From CAKZQX01 sp034436755 (GTDB lineage: Bacteria; Chloroflexota; Chloroflexia; Chloroflexales; Chloroflexaceae): a DNA stretch of 64,000 bases. The position numbers were made by a program, and so were the translations under genes. Of the stretch, positions 62,807-64,000 are shown one piece after another (within the stretch, counting starts at the first letter, position 1; every line of letters begins with the position of its first letter). The notes below the pieces were generated by a model. That model did no database searches. It was not told the DNA's origin and worked only from the letters and a program-made list of their open reading frames with translations. Location: the NCBI GenBank assembly GCA_034436755.1, contig DAOTVB010000232.1, positions 1 through 64,000 on the forward strand, given 5' to 3'.

Positions 62807-64000
62807 CTACAATCCCGGCATCCCCAGCATTGTCGAGCCACCCTGCCCCTCCGGGAAGAATGACCGCTCGGCCACAACCGGTTGCGTTGCGCGGACTACG
62901 ATACTCAGCACATCCTGGTCCGGGAAGAGTTCGTGGACGGCGGCGGTGTAGCGCGCGTTCGCCGGCATAACCACCGTCTCGCGCTCGCGCTCGCCATCGG
63001 GGAAGATAAACTCTAGCGTGGCAACGGCCTGGTTGCGGTTCGGGTTGCTAAGCAGAATGAACTGCCGCGCATCGGTTGTGCGCCCCTCAACGAAGCGCCA
63101 GGTAAAGGCCGGCTGCATCGCTCCGGCGGTGACCGTTCCGGCCTCCGCATCATCTACAGTGAAGTAGAGCGCGCGTTCAACGGCAATTGGGCGATCAGCC
63201 TCAACCATGGTTGCCACCCCCAGGTCGGGTACGATCTCGTTGGCATCCACCACCAGCCGGGTGGTCGGCGGAATAGCATAGCGCCGCGTCAGGGTGAGCG
63301 TAGTGCCGTCGGGAGTCATAAACGTAACGGTGACATTGGTCGTCTGCTGGTTGGGATTGAGCAGCAGCAGCCGCATGCGGAATGGGGCGGCCGTGGTGCC
63401 CTCGGCAAAGTACCAGCGCTGTGCCAGTTCGCTGATGCCGCGCCCGGTATGGAAGCCGCTGTTCTGGGAACCAAAGCGCATGGTGCGCTCGGCGACAATA
63501 GGCTGGTTGGCAATAATCTGCGTGCCAAAGCCGACCTCGGGCAGTTCGTTATTGACCGTGACCACAATGCGCTGCCCCGGCTCGATCTGTACTTCCTGAC
63601 GGGCCGTCGTTCCATCGCCCTTCATGTAGGTAATCTCGGCGCTGGTGAGCGAGTCCTGCGGGTTAAACAAGACCAGGTAGGTCTGGAAGGGATCATCGGT
63701 GGAGCCCTCGGCAAAATACCAGACCCGCGAAGGGGTGGTGATGCCCAGGCTGTTGTCGATATCGTTCGGGAGCGCCATACTGCGCTCGGCAATAATCTCG
63801 CCACTCGACTCAACCATCACCGGGAGTGTCGTGGTATCGCTGATGATATCATTCAGGTTGAGATCGGCGCGGCCCTCGGGCGGGACCGATACAATCTGCA
63901 CGAGCGGATCTTCCTCGCCACCGGGAAACATCCGTACGTTGGCCTCGACTTCACTGGTACCCTGGTTAAAAAAGACCAACCGCTCCTGATAGGTCTCCAC
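62807..64000 (-). CDS. WYFAEG-repeat surface protein, 5' end beyond window
   Basis: The C-terminal 397 codons of a larger protein; the true start is outside the window. At least four repeats of about 100 residues are visible, the first partial. Three open with RVWYFAEGSTDDPFQTYLVL, QRWYFAEGTTAAPFRMRLLL and FTWRFVEGRTTDARQFILLS, and close with phrases like ANQPIVAERTM, DRPIAVERALYF and TQPVVAERSFF. Such repeats are recurrent in secreted Chloroflexota and actinobacterial proteins (DUF5719-like, from memory). It is probably an extracellular beta-rich adhesion or cell-wall protein. It ends MLGMPGL, lacking the YLPL-type tail. Confidence 0.7.
   Translation of the reverse strand: METYQERLVFFNQGTSEVEANVRMFPGGEEDPLVQIVSVPPEGRADLNLNDIISDTTTLPVMVESSGEIIAERSMALPNDIDNSLGITTPSRVWYFAEGSTDDPFQTYLVLFNPQDSLTSAEITYMKGDGTTARQEVQIEPGQRIVVTVNNELPEVGFGTQIIANQPIVAERTMRFGSQNSGFHTGRGISELAQRWYFAEGTTAAPFRMRLLLLNPNQQTTNVTVTFMTPDGTTLTLTRRYAIPPTTRLVVDANEIVPDLGVATMVEADRPIAVERALYFTVDDAEAGTVTAGAMQPAFTWRFVEGRTTDARQFILLSNPNRNQAVATLEFIFPDGERERETVVMPANARYTAAVHELFPDQDVLSIVVRATQPVVAERSFFPEGQGGSTMLGMPGL

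Overview
The window looks like chromosomal DNA of a member of the Chloroflexota, most likely the Chloroflexia (Roseiflexus/Chloroflexus-like). This is an inference from moderately high GC, many GT-C membrane glycosyltransferases, secreted proteins ending in a short YLPL-type tail, a DUF4058 remnant, WYFAEG-type repeat proteins and dense small palindromic repeats. No rRNA, tRNA or CRISPR array was seen.

Region by region. (1) 1-3.3 kb is an accessory patch. It holds a small antitoxin-like gene whose end was supplied by a miniature inverted-repeat element, an AT-rich solitary GmrSD-like (DUF262/DUF1524) restriction gene, an IS1-like transposase fragment and a 5'-truncated DUF4058 gene. (2) 3.3-6.8 kb carries histidine genes hisC, hisN and hisB; hisN and hisB are split by about 850 bp of nested repeats (a 137-bp direct repeat flanking three 108-bp tandem units). 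(3) 7.3-47.4 kb is a very large surface-glycan locus. It has six multi-spanning GT-C proteins, an O-antigen-ligase-like protein, three GT2 and four GT4 glycosyltransferases, two UPF0104-type membrane proteins, two methyltransferases, a FAD glycerol-3-phosphate dehydrogenase, an epimerase, a hexapeptide acetyltransferase, a membrane-anchored DUF5060 glycoside hydrolase, a beta-propeller surface protein, two large secreted proteins (LamG/DUF11-like and SGNH hydrolase) and a WbaP-type initiating sugar transferase. Strong terminators at 37.8 and 45.25 kb divide it into transcription units. (4) 47.4-54.2 kb is housekeeping: RmlD-like reductase, rnc and fabF on the minus strand, then divergently recA (with a 345-residue LAGLIDADG intein), recX and an MBL-fold hydrolase. 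(5) 54.2-55.6 kb is a 1.4-kb gene-free stretch with a consensus extended -10, a candidate structured RNA, a 245-bp inverted-repeat element and two intrinsic terminators, the last just before pyrG. (6) 55.6-64 kb carries pyrG, a primary-type sigma factor with a consensus promoter, a small lipoprotein, an M42 aminopeptidase, nadK, a cupredoxin lipoprotein and the 3' part of a WYFAEG-repeat surface protein.

How it fits together: the glycan locus has the parts of a polyprenol-linked pathway (WbaP-type initiation, GT2/GT4 assembly, DPM1-like plus GT-C steps using lipid-linked sugars, ligase-like polymer transfer, decoration by methyl and acetyl groups). No classical Wzx/Wzc/Wza export genes are visible in the window. 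Two small non-autonomous element families, one with ATACCRATGTG ends and one with ACTTACGCG-type ends around a TTTCACAAAAAA hairpin, lie almost exclusively at gene 3' ends. In three cases the first family contributes to a stop codon.
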